A DNA stretch of 64,000 bases. It comes from JAAYHG01 sp012735455. GTDB taxonomy: Bacteria > Bacillota > DTU030 > DUMP01. Position numbers and translations under genes: made by a program. The DNA is taken from the NCBI GenBank assembly GCA_050951365.1, contig JBMNIX010000002.1, positions 62,001 to 126,000 of the forward strand. Direction: 5' to 3'. A model generated the notes under the pieces. The model was not told where the DNA came from. It did no database searches and saw only the letters and a program-made list of their open reading frames with translations. Below are positions 1 to 9,259 of the stretch, in pieces (position 1 is the stretch's first letter; every line of letters starts with the position of its first letter).

Positions 1-546
1 GTAACCCTGGTATGTCTTATCGCCGCCACAGCCCTTTTTCTCCCCGGAATCGAACTCACCTCCTGGGAAGAAGCTTCATCGGACATCGGTTGGCCGATTA
101 TTCTAGTCTTTACCGCCGGTCTATCGTTAACGCGCGGCCTTACACAAACAGGGGCAGCAACCTGGCTTGGCAACCAAATAGGTATCATCCTGGGTGGGCT
201 TGACTCCGTGTGGGCCGGTGCGGCAGCTTTTGTCCTGCTGAACCTGCTGCGCTTAACCTTCACCACCCCCACGGCGTACGTTGCCGCCTTTTTACCGGTG
301 GCCTTCGCCGCTGCTGGTAGCCTAGCCCTCAATCCAGCCTGGCTAGGCGGTTTGACAGCTATTGCTGCACACACCGCCGTTCTTTATCCCATGCAGTCCA
401 TGACTTTACTAACGGCCTATACCGAAAGCCCGCTAACACCCCGCGAGGTTTTTGTCACCGGCAGCGCCTTTACCTTGCTCACCATTGTCGTCACACTGCT
501 CACGGCTTTCTTCTACTGGCCCCATTTTGGTTTGCTGCTCAAGTAA
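1..546 (+). CDS. Anion:Na+ symporter (SLC13/DASS-like), C-terminal part
   Basis: The frame is open from the first base, so the gene starts outside the window. The visible 181 residues are very hydrophobic. They contain a segment of the type SWEEASSDIGWPIILVFTAG followed by GLTQTGAATWLG, which resembles the second half-repeat of DASS/SLC13 transporters, where an amphipathic SWEE-like stretch precedes a re-entrant loop. A later stretch, FTTPTAYVAAFLPV, fits the second substrate-binding helix tip. The family moves dicarboxylates, sulfate or similar anions with Na+ across the cytoplasmic membrane; the substrate cannot be read here. A hairpin follows the stop, so this is the last gene of its transcript. 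Confidence 0.75.
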   Translation, partial: VTLVCLIAATALFLPGIELTSWEEASSDIGWPIILVFTAGLSLTRGLTQTGAATWLGNQIGIILGGLDSVWAGAAAFVLLNLLRLTFTTPTAYVAAFLPVAFAAAGSLALNPAWLGGLTAIAAHTAVLYPMQSMTLLTAYTESPLTPREVFVTGSAFTLLTIVVTLLTAFFYWPHFGLLLK

Positions 547-550
547 AACT

Positions 551-589
551 AGAGGCTGTACCTACTCTTGGAGGTTACGGCCTCTTTCT
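551..589 (+). terminator. Hairpin terminator after the anion transporter
   Basis: AGAGGC at 551-556 pairs with GCCTCT at 580-585, with further imperfect pairing inside, and TTTCTTT follows. It lies between two convergent genes and may serve both. Confidence 0.5.
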
Positions 590-608
590 TTATGGGTGCA
601 CGCTTTTT

Positions 609-950
609 CTACTTACTCTTACGCGCCAGTTCTAGATAGGGTTGCCAGCGCTCGAATTCATTCCGCGCTTCAGGGCCTACATAAGCTGAGAAAGCAGCGT
701 CGGGCTCGCTTTTATGGTAGTCCTCTGGCGGAAAAGCAAAAAACCAGGTCTCTCTGTCCTTGTAAACCCAATAAGGATAATAGCCTTCCCGGTCATACCC
801 TTGACCCCAGCCCTGCGAGGTCCCTTCTCCTGTTTCATCGCTGACGTAAAAACCCGCCTCTTTAAGGGCCTCGGTCAGACGCGGAAGGTCCAGCTCGTAA
901 GGAAGTATCACTTGAACCATACGGCGGTTAAGGTTCATTTCGTATGCCAT
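609..950 (-). CDS. Hypothetical small soluble protein, 113 aa
   Basis: I do not recognise the family. The chosen ATG at 950 has the ribosome site AGGAGGGG four bases upstream; a longer frame reaching 1043 has no such site. The protein has no signal peptide or membrane segment. It starts MAYEMNLNRRMVQVILPYEL, then has a glycine- and aromatic-rich middle (GWGQGYDREGYYPYWVYKD) and ends in an acidic, helix-prone stretch. The N-terminal part, about residues 10-45, looks like a small beta-alpha domain. It is encoded alone, downstream of and in the same direction as the aminotransferase gene. Confidence 0.6.
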   Translation of the reverse strand: MAYEMNLNRRMVQVILPYELDLPRLTEALKEAGFYVSDETGEGTSQGWGQGYDREGYYPYWVYKDRETWFFAFPPEDYHKSEPDAAFSAYVGPEARNEFERWQPYLELARKSK

Positions 951-1096
951 ATTGCCCCTCCTGGTAGCATTTCCCTTAGCTTTCCCACTTGGGCAGCTAC
1001 CCATAACCTTTCCCTGGCGAGCAACATGGCGCCAACAATACATTAGAAGCCGCGGGCAGTAATCGGCGAACTTAACAGAACCTCGGCTGGGACCTG

Positions 1097-2311
1097 CTAC
1101 CTATAAAACGCGCTGAAAAATTTACCCAGCCTTTCTGTACCGAGCAAAATATTTTCCAGCGGCGGATAGGAGAAGCACAGCCGGAGCTGGTTGCTACCCT
1201 GTCCGTGAGCGTAGAAGGAACAACCTGCCACATATGCCACCTTTTCCTCCACCACTGCACGACGCAGCAGCTGGCCTGTATCAAGACCTTGTGTAGGCGG
1301 TAGCGTTACCCAAGTAAAGAAACCACCCTCTGGCTCTACCCAGTGTGTCCCCTGGGGAAAGTACTGCGCCAAGCCCGCCACCAACGCTGCAGCCCGTTTC
1401 TTCAGTATTTCTTTAGAGTTTTCAATCTGGCGGTCGATAATCCCTTGCCGCCCGCACTCAAGGGCGAGATACTGGCTCAGGCTGCTGGAGCACTGGTCGT
1501 TGGTCTGCTTGGCTGAAATTATTTTCTCCGCCAGTGCAGGTGGAGCCGCCACCCAGCCCAGGCGTAGTCCTGGTGAGAGGATCTTGGAGAATGTACCAAG
1601 AAAGACAACCCCTTCCCCACTGTCCAAAGACTTGAGGCTCGGCTTAGAACTTCCTGCGAAACGGAGTTCGGCATAGGCGGAATCCTCTACTATGGGAACA
1701 CCATAGCTGGCAGCCAGGTCCACTAAGAGGCGACGCCGCACTGTGCTTAAGGTAGTGCCACCGGGGTTTTGAAAGCTGGGAATGACATAGATAAACTTCG
1801 GTTGCGCACCTCTTTTTTCCAATTCCTGCAATCGCTCAGCCAAAAGGTCCACCTGCATACCCTCATCGTCAGTGGGTATCTCTTCCACCTGCGCGCCGAA
1901 ACCGCTGAATGTTTGAAGTGCGCCCACGTAGGTAGGGGCCTCGGTAATTACGATATCCCCTGGCGTCAACAAGACACGGCAGATAAGGTCTAAACCCTGG
2001 AGTGCGCCGCTGGTAATCACTATTTCCTCAGGAGCAACCTGGGCAGCAAAAGACTTCTTCATGCGCTCACTTAAATACTCCCTCAGCGGTGTAAAGCCAG
2101 GCGTAGGACCGTACTGCAGTGCTACTTCTCCCTTGGTAGCCAGGATACGGTCCGCAATCTCCCTTACCTCGGTAAGACTAAACATCTCTGCCGCTGGAAA
2201 ACCACCCGCCAGTGAAATTACCCCTGGCTCCTCACTGAGACGCAGGATTTCGATAATACCTGAACCGGAGTCAACTTGGGCCGCGGGGGCAAATAGCTTT
2301 TCCCATTCCAT
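1097..2311 (-). CDS. PLP-dependent aminotransferase, fold type I (2-aminoadipate/aromatic type)
   Basis: A 404-residue class I/II aminotransferase of the LysN/AraT (MocR-catalytic-domain) group. Visible signatures are the N-terminal ISLAGGFP motif, the cofactor-loop GALQGLDLICR, the NPGG substrate motif (PSFQNPGGTT), the VEDSAYAEL aspartate that contacts the pyridine nitrogen, and the Schiff-base lysine in GTFSKILSPGLRLGW. The family transfers amino groups between 2-oxoglutarate and amino acids such as 2-aminoadipate, leucine, phenylalanine or kynurenine; specificity cannot be told from sequence. It is a stand-alone enzyme without the GntR DNA-binding domain of MocR regulators. It is divergent from panB across a 123-base intergenic region that should hold both promoters. 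Confidence 0.9.
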   Translation of the reverse strand: MEWEKLFAPAAQVDSGSGIIEILRLSEEPGVISLAGGFPAAEMFSLTEVREIADRILATKGEVALQYGPTPGFTPLREYLSERMKKSFAAQVAPEEIVITSGALQGLDLICRVLLTPGDIVITEAPTYVGALQTFSGFGAQVEEIPTDDEGMQVDLLAERLQELEKRGAQPKFIYVIPSFQNPGGTTLSTVRRRLLVDLAASYGVPIVEDSAYAELRFAGSSKPSLKSLDSGEGVVFLGTFSKILSPGLRLGWVAAPPALAEKIISAKQTNDQCSSSLSQYLALECGRQGIIDRQIENSKEILKKRAAALVAGLAQYFPQGTHWVEPEGGFFTWVTLPPTQGLDTGQLLRRAVVEEKVAYVAGCSFYAHGQGSNQLRLCFSYPPLENILLGTERLGKFFSAFYR

Positions 2312-2434
2312 GTTACCACTCCCTTTTGGCGGTAATAGAAAAACATTTCTCGCACAGATAGGATTCTCCTGCTGAATGAAGAAATGTTAGTATATAACAA
2401 ATGATATTAAGGATCAAGCGAAGGAGGTAGTATA

Positions 2435-3286
2435 ATGGGCTCTAAAGTAACCATTGCCACCCTAAGGGAGAAGGTGGCCAAGGGCGAAAAAATCACCATG
2501 CTCACCGGTTACGACTACCCGCTTGGCTTAGCAGAGGAAAAAGCAGGTGTTGACATTATCTTGGTAGGCGACTCCCTTGGCATGACAGTTCTGGGTTACG
2601 ATTCCACCCTTCCCGTACGCATGGATACCATGATTGACCATGCCCAGGCAGTGCGGCGCGCCGCCCCTAACGCCTATCTTGTCGGTGACATGCCCTACCT
2701 GTCCTACCAGGTAAGTATTGAGCAGGCGATAGCCAACGCCGGCCGCTTTATGAAAGAGGCTGCCTGTGATGCCGTTAAGCTGGAGGGCGGCCGCAATGTG
2801 GTGGATGTGGTTAAGGCCCTTACCAAAGCTACTATCCCTGTCATGGGTCACATTGGTCTGACGCCACAGTCCATTGCCATGCTGGGCGGCTTTAAATCGC
2901 AGGGACGGAACTTAGAAGCAGCAGAGAATCTCATTAACGACGCGAAGGCGCTAGAAGAAGCAGGGGCAGTGGCGCTTCTCTTGGAAGCTATGCCCCCAGA
3001 GGTGGGTAGAATTATCACCCAGCGCGCCGGGATTCCCGTCATCGGGATCGGCGCCGGTCCCTACACCCATGGCCAGCTCCTCATTGTGCACGATATGTTG
3101 GGCTTTTTCGACGCCTTCACACCCAAGTTCGTAAAGAAGTACGCCAACCTGAATGAGATCATTGCCAAGGCTCTGTCAGAGTATGTAGCTGATGTTAAGA
3201 GCGGCTCCTTCCCAGCCAGCGAGCACTGCTACAAGATGCAACCCGGTGAAGCAGAGGCACTACTTAAGAAGTATGGGTTGGAATGA
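2435..3286 (+). CDS. panB: 3-methyl-2-oxobutanoate hydroxymethyltransferase
   Basis: PanB adds a hydroxymethyl group from methylene-tetrahydrofolate to 2-oxoisovalerate, the first committed step to pantothenate and CoA. The 283-residue protein is of usual length. It shows the Mg2+-binding VGDSLGM motif, the DMPYLSY segment, VKLEGG, the GHIGLTPQS loop and the catalytic-glutamate region LLLEAMP, then GIGAGPYTHGQLLIVHDMLG. The ATG has a strong site, AAGGAGG, eight bases upstream. It is monocistronic here: panC and panD, its usual partners, are not next to it and may lie elsewhere. Confidence 0.97.
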   Translation: MGSKVTIATLREKVAKGEKITMLTGYDYPLGLAEEKAGVDIILVGDSLGMTVLGYDSTLPVRMDTMIDHAQAVRRAAPNAYLVGDMPYLSYQVSIEQAIANAGRFMKEAACDAVKLEGGRNVVDVVKALTKATIPVMGHIGLTPQSIAMLGGFKSQGRNLEAAENLINDAKALEEAGAVALLLEAMPPEVGRIITQRAGIPVIGIGAGPYTHGQLLIVHDMLGFFDAFTPKFVKKYANLNEIIAKALSEYVADVKSGSFPASEHCYKMQPGEAEALLKKYGLE

Positions 3287-3305
3287 GAAAGTAAAAGGGA
3301 AGTAA

Positions 3306-3339
3306 ACAAAAATCCCCGCTGCGCTACGTAGCGGGGATT
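3306..3339 (-). terminator. Terminator of gyrA, between convergent genes
   Basis: A perfect 10-bp inverted repeat, AATCCCCGCT (3311-3320) with AGCGGGGATT (3330-3339), has a 9-base loop. Read on the minus strand it runs into TTTTTGTTT, a proper rho-independent tail for gyrA. It could also stop panB transcripts from the other side. Confidence 0.85.
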
Positions 3340-3344
3340 CTGTG

Positions 3345-5768
3345 TTATTCCGTTACCCTGGTTAAGGCCACCACATTGTCTCCCTCTTCCAAACGCATCA
3401 AGGTTACACCCTGCGTGTCGCGGCCCTGTCGCGAAATGTCGTCGGCCTGCAGCCGAATAAGGACACCGGCAGCACTGATAAGCATGAGATCATCACTGGG
3501 TCGCATCACCTTCATGTCCACAACCGGCCCGTTGCGTCGTGAAGAACGGATCGCCTTCAGACCCTTTCCCCCCCGGCTCTGGGTCCGGAACTCATCCAGC
3601 GCGGTGCGTTTACCGAAGCCGTTGGCAGTAACCACTACCAGATCCGCTCCCTTTTGCACCACACTAAGGCTTACGACTTCGTCCCCTGGGTTTAAGGTAA
3701 TGCCGCGTACACCTCTAGCAGTCCGGCCCATGGGACGGATCTCTGCCTCGGAGAAACGTATGGCCTTGCCGCCGCGGGTACCCAGAAGGAGCTCGCGTTG
3801 GCCATCAGTACGGCATACATAAATCAGTTCATCATTCTCTTCTAAGGTAATGGCCAGAAGCCCCATGCGCCGCACAGAGTCAAAGTCCGTAAGTGGCGTC
3901 TTCTTGACATAGCCGTTGCGCGTAGCCATGACCAGGTACTCCCCATCCCGGAACTCGCGCACACCCACCATGGCAGTCACCTTCTCCCCTTCTGCGAGAG
4001 GAATGAGATTAACCACCGGAGTACCTTTGGCCTGCCGTCCTGCCTCTGGGATTTCATAGCCCTTAACACGATAAAGGCGGCCGCTGTTAGTAAAGAAGAG
4101 AACATAATCGTGTGTGCTCATGGTGAGCAGGTGCCCTACAATATCCTCTTCTTTGGTTCCGGTTCCTATGATACCACGTCCGCCGCGGCGCTGGCTGCGG
4201 TATGCCGCTACCGGTTGCCTTTTTGCATAGCCCTCTGCTGTAAGTGTCACTACCGTTTTTTCTTCCGGAATAAGGTCCTCTGGATTGAGACCACGAACAT
4301 CGCTGGTAATGCGCGTCCGCCGGTCGTCACCATACTTCTCTTTCATCTCCAGGAGTTCTTCTTTGATGATCTGGTAGACCAAGGCCTCACTGGCCAAAAT
4401 GGCCCGGAGGCGCTCCAGGGTCTTGAGAAGCTCTTGATATTCCTCTTCGATCTTGCTGCGCTCAAGACCAGTCAGCCGCTGTAGCCGCATGTCGAGAATT
4501 GCTTGGGCTTGTTTATCGGTCAGGCCAAACTTGTCCATCAAACCCGCCTTGGCCTCGGCAACCGTCTGGGAGCCGCGGATAAGAGCAATAATGGCGTCAA
4601 TGTGGTCCAGGGCAATGCGTAGCCCCTCCAGGATGTGTGCCCGCTCCTCGGCCCGTGTAAGATCGTAGCGCGTCCTTCGTACCACTACGTCTTTCTGGTG
4701 ATCCAGGTAATAGCGCAGTACTTCTTTGAGGTTTAATACCCGCGGTTGACCATTGACTAGAGCCAACATGATAACGCCAAAGGTATCCTGAAGCTGGGTA
4801 CGGTGATACAGCTGGTTAAGAATGATATCGGCATTGGCCTCCCGCCGGAGCTCGATAACAATACGAATACCTTCTCGGCCAGACTCATCCCTCAGTTCTG
4901 TAATTCCTTCAATGCGCTTCTCCCGCACAAGCCTAGCAATGTTCTCAATAAGACGGGCCTTATTCACCATATAAGGCAGCTGGGTAACGATTATCTGCTG
5001 TTTCCCGTTCTTTGCCGTCTCAATACGGGCAACTGCCCGTATCTTTATGCTTCCGCGTCCAGTACTGTAGGCGGCACGGATGCTTTCACGCCCTAGAATA
5101 AGGCCGCCGGTGGGAAAATCAGGCCCCTTTACCACCTGCATCAGGTCACTTATTGTGGCCTCGGGGTTCTCGATGAGAAGTACAAGGGCATCTATAATTT
5201 CCCCTAGGTTATGGGGCGGAATATTGGTGGCCATGCCTACTGCGATACCGGACGAACCGTTGATAAGCAGATTAGGCACACGAGAGGGAAGGACTACCGG
5301 CTCTTTGAAACTTTCATCGAAGTTGGGGATGAAATCAACGGTATCTCTATCGATGTCTCGCAGCAACTCTAGCGCAATAGGGGCCAAGCGGGCTTCGGTG
5401 TACCGCATCGCTGCAGCGGCATCCCCATCTATAGAACCAAAGTTACCGTGTCCGTCCACCAAGGGATAGCGACAGGCAAAGTCCTGTGCTAGGCGCACCA
5501 TTGTATCATAGACCGCTGTATCTCCATGTGGGTGGTACTTAGCAAGCACTTCACCTACTACTCGAGCCGACTTCTTATGTGGCTTATCGGGCCACATACC
5601 GAGTTCACTCATGGCGTAGAGGATGCGCCGGTGCACTGGCTTCAAGCCGTCGCGCACATCGGGCAGGGCACGGCCAACGATAACACTCATGGCATAGTCC
5701 AGGTATGAGTTTTTCATCTCATCTTCAATTGCAATTGAAACAACCCGCTGGGCAGTATTTTCAGACAT
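3345..5768 (-). CDS. gyrA: DNA gyrase subunit A
   Basis: An 807-residue GyrA, the DNA-breaking subunit of the A2B2 gyrase. The active-site tyrosine lies in AAMRYTEARL (Tyr123). The quinolone-resistance region just before it reads HPHGDTAVYD, with Asp83 and Ala85 at helix-IV positions where many bacteria have Ser. The C-terminal beta-pinwheel carries the GyrA box QRRGGRG, which identifies gyrase rather than topoisomerase IV. It lies 74 bases downstream of gyrB in the same direction and ends at a good terminator. Confidence 0.98.
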   Translation of the reverse strand: MSENTAQRVVSIAIEDEMKNSYLDYAMSVIVGRALPDVRDGLKPVHRRILYAMSELGMWPDKPHKKSARVVGEVLAKYHPHGDTAVYDTMVRLAQDFACRYPLVDGHGNFGSIDGDAAAAMRYTEARLAPIALELLRDIDRDTVDFIPNFDESFKEPVVLPSRVPNLLINGSSGIAVGMATNIPPHNLGEIIDALVLLIENPEATISDLMQVVKGPDFPTGGLILGRESIRAAYSTGRGSIKIRAVARIETAKNGKQQIIVTQLPYMVNKARLIENIARLVREKRIEGITELRDESGREGIRIVIELRREANADIILNQLYHRTQLQDTFGVIMLALVNGQPRVLNLKEVLRYYLDHQKDVVVRRTRYDLTRAEERAHILEGLRIALDHIDAIIALIRGSQTVAEAKAGLMDKFGLTDKQAQAILDMRLQRLTGLERSKIEEEYQELLKTLERLRAILASEALVYQIIKEELLEMKEKYGDDRRTRITSDVRGLNPEDLIPEEKTVVTLTAEGYAKRQPVAAYRSQRRGGRGIIGTGTKEEDIVGHLLTMSTHDYVLFFTNSGRLYRVKGYEIPEAGRQAKGTPVVNLIPLAEGEKVTAMVGVREFRDGEYLVMATRNGYVKKTPLTDFDSVRRMGLLAITLEENDELIYVCRTDGQRELLLGTRGGKAIRFSEAEIRPMGRTARGVRGITLNPGDEVVSLSVVQKGADLVVVTANGFGKRTALDEFRTQSRGGKGLKAIRSSRRNGPVVDMKVMRPSDDLMLISAAGVLIRLQADDISRQGRDTQGVTLMRLEEGDNVVALTRVTE

Positions 5769-5842
5769 GGGCCTCTTCCCTTCTTTTGCGGACTGCAGGA
5801 CTCAGTCCTTCTGGTAACTAGCCGGGTTGAAAAGCTATCACA

Positions 5843-7747
5843 TTAAATATCCAAGTTGCGTACCCTGTGGGCATTGGCCTGGATAAACTCGCGCCTAGGT
5901 TCCACCTTGTCGCCCATTAGTGTAGTGAAGATGCTATTCGCCTCAATGGCATCTTCAATAGAAACTTGAAGCAGGGTCCTCTTCTCTGGGTCCATGGTGG
6001 TTTCCCATAGCTGCTCGGCATCCATCTCACCCAGACCCTTGTAGCGCTGCACATCGATGCTGCCTCGACCGATTTTCTTCAAGAGTTCCTCCAGCTCGCG
6101 GTCACTGTAAACGTAGTACTCCTCTTTGCCTTTTCGTACCCGGTAGAGGGGGGGTTGGGCAATATAAACGTAGCCTGCCTTTATCAGTTCTGGCATGTAG
6201 CGGTAGAAGAAGGTCAAAAGAAGTGTGCGAATATGTGCTCCGTCCACGTCAGCATCGGTCATTATAACCAGTTTGTGATAGCGGGCCCGGGAAAGGTCGA
6301 ACTCGTCGCCAATGCCTGTACCTAAAGCGGTGATCATGGCCCGGATCTCTTCGTTTGCCAGTATCTTATCTAAACGAGCTTTCTCTACATTAAGTATTTT
6401 ACCCCGTAGAGGCAAGATAGCTTGGAAGCGCCTCTCGCGGCCTTGTTTCGCTGATCCACCCGCAGAGTCACCCTCTACCAAGAACAACTCAGCCAACGCC
6501 GGGTCACGCTCGGTACAGTCGGCTAACTTGCCCGGAAGTGAGCTAACCTCCAGGGCGTTCTTGCGTCGGGTTAGCTCTCGAGCCCGCCGCGCAGCCTCCC
6601 GTGCTCGAGAAGCGGCCACTACTTTATCAGCAATCCTTTTGGCAATGGCAGGGTTTTCCTCTAGGTAGGTGCTCACACCTTCACTAACCACGGATTCTAC
6701 AAGACCACGAACCTCTGTATTACCAAGTTTGGTCTTCGTCTGACCTTCAAACTGAGGGTTGGTGAGTTTAACACTCACCACAGCCACCAATCCCTCTCGT
6801 ACGTCTTCACCAGTTAAGGATGGATCGCTGTTTTTTAGGAAGTTATTCTTGCGGCAGTAGTCATTCATCACTCGGGTTAAGGCACTCTTGAAGCCAACCT
6901 CGTGAGTACCGCCTTCTGCGGTATGAATGTTGTTGGCATAAGTGAGTATATTCTCCACATAGCCGTCGTTGTACTGTAGTGCCACCTGTAAATTGTAGTT
7001 ATCCCGCTCCCGTTGTATAAAGATAGGACTGTGCAGCACTTCTTTATTCTTATTCAGATATTGTACAAACTCTTGAATACCGCCTTCATATCGATACACT
7101 ACTTCTTGACCAGAGGCAGCGTCGCGAAGTGTAATTCTCAGGCCTTGAGTTAAGAACGCCAGTTCTCGTAGACGTTGGGACAGAGTTTCAAAAGAAAAGT
7201 TCCGTTCTGGAAAAATCTCTGAGTCGGGAATAAAACAGACTCTGGTCCCTGTTTCTGTGCACTCCCCAACCACAGTCAGCTCAGAGGTGGGAACACCGCG
7301 TTCGTACGTTTGCCGATAGATCTTACCATCGCGACGCACTTCCACCCCCATCCACTGGGAGAGGGCGTTAACCACGGACACGCCAACTCCATGCAGGCCG
7401 CCCGAAACCTTATAACCTTCACCGCCAAATTTGCCACCAGCATGGAGAACTGTCATCACTACCTCCACCGCTGGACGGCCGGTTTGAGGTTGAATTTCTA
7501 CCGGAATGCCACGTCCATTATCATTAACCTCCACCATATGGCCGGGGTGGAGAGTAACTTCTATATGGTCACAATAACCGGCCAGGGCTTCATCGATACT
7601 GTTATCCACCACTTCATAAACCAGGTGGTGTAATCCCCTAGGACCAGTGCTGCCAATGTACATACCAGGACGCAGACGCACTGGCTCAAGACCCTCCAGT
7701 ACCTGAATCTGGCTGGCATCATAACGAACATCGTTTGTTTCTGGCAT
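5843..7747 (-). CDS. gyrB: DNA gyrase subunit B
   Basis: The ATPase subunit of gyrase. The start at 7747 (MPETNDVRYD) is chosen because AAAGGGGTGG lies just upstream; an extension to 7780 lacks a site. This gives 634 residues, the usual short GyrB of Gram-positive bacteria. Motifs in order: GHKL ATP site EVVDNSIDEAL and NDNGRGIP, the GGLHGVGVSVVNALS loop, then the TOPRIM domain with EGDSAGG and the metal-binding DADVDGAHIR, and the C-terminal RYKGLGEMDAEQLWETTMDP. It is transcribed with dnaA-dnaN-recF-remB upstream and gyrA downstream. Confidence 0.98.
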   Translation of the reverse strand: MPETNDVRYDASQIQVLEGLEPVRLRPGMYIGSTGPRGLHHLVYEVVDNSIDEALAGYCDHIEVTLHPGHMVEVNDNGRGIPVEIQPQTGRPAVEVVMTVLHAGGKFGGEGYKVSGGLHGVGVSVVNALSQWMGVEVRRDGKIYRQTYERGVPTSELTVVGECTETGTRVCFIPDSEIFPERNFSFETLSQRLRELAFLTQGLRITLRDAASGQEVVYRYEGGIQEFVQYLNKNKEVLHSPIFIQRERDNYNLQVALQYNDGYVENILTYANNIHTAEGGTHEVGFKSALTRVMNDYCRKNNFLKNSDPSLTGEDVREGLVAVVSVKLTNPQFEGQTKTKLGNTEVRGLVESVVSEGVSTYLEENPAIAKRIADKVVAASRAREAARRARELTRRKNALEVSSLPGKLADCTERDPALAELFLVEGDSAGGSAKQGRERRFQAILPLRGKILNVEKARLDKILANEEIRAMITALGTGIGDEFDLSRARYHKLVIMTDADVDGAHIRTLLLTFFYRYMPELIKAGYVYIAQPPLYRVRKGKEEYYVYSDRELEELLKKIGRGSIDVQRYKGLGEMDAEQLWETTMDPEKRTLLQVSIEDAIEANSIFTTLMGDKVEPRREFIQANAHRVRNLDI

Positions 7748-7856
7748 TTGTCCACCCCTTTCAGCACGAAAAATACGCAAGAATCCACGATCTTGATTAT
7801 ATCATATTGTCAAGATGTTCCACAAGAAAACTGCGGCCGAGCTCAGCGCCTGGCCG

Positions 7857-8117
7857 CTACGCCTTACCACTCCTGTTAAGGAGGGTTTCACTACGACTGG
7901 CCAAAGTAAGCGAAGAGATAGGAGAAAGATAACCCCTATCCGTGGTAAGAACAAGGGACTTGGGCTCCGTATCCCCCACCTTGTTCAAAAGCCCTTCATC
8001 TTCGCTGATCTCAATAAACTCCCTGGTTGCAATCCCTTCCCTGGCGCTTCTCAGGTCCACTATCAGGATAATGTCTTTTGTCGGGACCATCACGTCGTTA
8101 CCGATGTGGAGGAACAT
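7857..8117 (-). CDS. remB: DUF370 protein, RemB (YaaB) family regulator
   Basis: An 86-residue protein beginning MFLHIGNDVMVPTKDIILIVDL, the conserved start of the DUF370 family. In Bacillus subtilis the gene between recF and gyrB is remB, a relative of the biofilm-matrix activator RemA; gene order here is the same. The protein is small, soluble and without a classical helix-turn-helix. Family membership is clear from the N-terminus and position; the DNA-binding role is inferred from RemA. Confidence 0.85.
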   Translation of the reverse strand: MFLHIGNDVMVPTKDIILIVDLRSAREGIATREFIEISEDEGLLNKVGDTEPKSLVLTTDRGYLSPISSLTLASRSETLLNRSGKA

Positions 8118-8140
8118 ATTTTCAGCTCCTTCTTGCCCTT

Positions 8141-9247
8141 TTACCCGGGCAGCAGTTCTCCTTGTCGCACGTTCCAGATCCTAGCAGATGATGATTTCAC
8201 CACCTGAGCCCCTTCAGCCGAGGTGATAAATGTTTGCGTGTTTAAGGTAGCTCTCATTGTGAGGTAGGAACGACGCTCCGGGTCAAGCTCCGAATAAACG
8301 TCATCCAGGAGGAGCAAGGGGTAGTCGCCGGTGCGAGCATAAATATACTCCACCTCAGCCAATTTCCACGCCAGGGCTGCGGTACGCTGCTCCCCTTGAG
8401 AACCATAACTCTTCAGATCGCGTCCTTCCAAAAGAAATTGAATATCATCACGCTGCGGACCACTCAAGGTAATTCCCCGATGCAATTCCTCACGCCGGTT
8501 CTTAACCAAGAGCTGCATGAAACTCGCCTCTACTTCCTTGCTGTCTGTTTCCGCAGAAAGGGGTACATTAGGAACGTAAGCTACGGCAAGCTTGCCGCCA
8601 GAGCTGAGCTCGCGGTAACGTTCTTCCACCCAAGGCGCGAGTTCCGCCAGCGCCGTTCGGCGCCTCTGTATAACCTCGGCTCCTTGTCGAGTAAGTTCGC
8701 TATCCCAAGCCTCAAGTGCCAGTTCACTACTTGCCGTGGGTGGCAGGTGTTTAAGATAGGTATTGCGCTGACTGAGAACACGGTTATACTCTCTAAGATA
8801 ATGGTAGTAGGTCGGGCTGGTCTGCAACAGAAGAAGGTTCAAGGCGCGGCGCCGCATCTCCGGCCCTCCCTTTACCATAGCTAAATCCTCAGGGGAGAAT
8901 GCGACAGCCGTTACCTTACCGAACAGATTGGCTAACCGTGGCTGTTCTTCTCGATCAAGGCTCAATGTCTTGCCTCGTCCAACCCGCCAACGCAGCACAA
9001 TACTCAATTCACCCGTAGTCTTCTCAACCCGCGCACCTAAGGCAAAACCAAATGTGCCGAGCCGGGCCAATTCGGCATCGTAGTTGGTACGAAACGACTT
9101 CCCTGTCGCGAGAACAAAAATGGCCTCCAGTAGATTACTCTTTCCCTGACCGTTGGCACCTGTGATCACATTGAGTCCTGGCCCCGGCTCCCATTCAAGG
9201 GTAGACCAGTTTCGAAAATCGGACAAACTAAGACGCTTAAGCCGCAC
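8141..9247 (-). CDS. recF: DNA replication and repair protein RecF
   Basis: A 368-residue SMC-like ATPase that loads RecA at single-strand gaps together with RecO and RecR. The Walker A motif is TGANGQGKSNLLEAI near the N-terminus; the ABC-type signature is in TLSGPQRDDIQFLLEG, and the Walker B region reads YPLLLLDDVYSELDPERR. The opening RLKRLSLSDFRNW is typical. It starts 12 bases after the dnaN stop, so the two are co-transcribed and probably translationally linked. Confidence 0.97.
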   Translation of the reverse strand: MRLKRLSLSDFRNWSTLEWEPGPGLNVITGANGQGKSNLLEAIFVLATGKSFRTNYDAELARLGTFGFALGARVEKTTGELSIVLRWRVGRGKTLSLDREEQPRLANLFGKVTAVAFSPEDLAMVKGGPEMRRRALNLLLLQTSPTYYHYLREYNRVLSQRNTYLKHLPPTASSELALEAWDSELTRQGAEVIQRRRTALAELAPWVEERYRELSSGGKLAVAYVPNVPLSAETDSKEVEASFMQLLVKNRREELHRGITLSGPQRDDIQFLLEGRDLKSYGSQGEQRTAALAWKLAEVEYIYARTGDYPLLLLDDVYSELDPERRSYLTMRATLNTQTFITSAEGAQVVKSSSARIWNVRQGELLPG

Positions 9248-9259
9248 ATCGCTTACCCC

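Noticed and set aside
3376..5708. Several plus-strand ORFs antisense to gyrA
   Set aside because: They mirror the codon pattern of gyrA and lack ribosome sites.
7814..7829. TGTTCCACAAGAAAAC as a second parS
   Set aside because: Only the left half matches; the right half has several mismatches.
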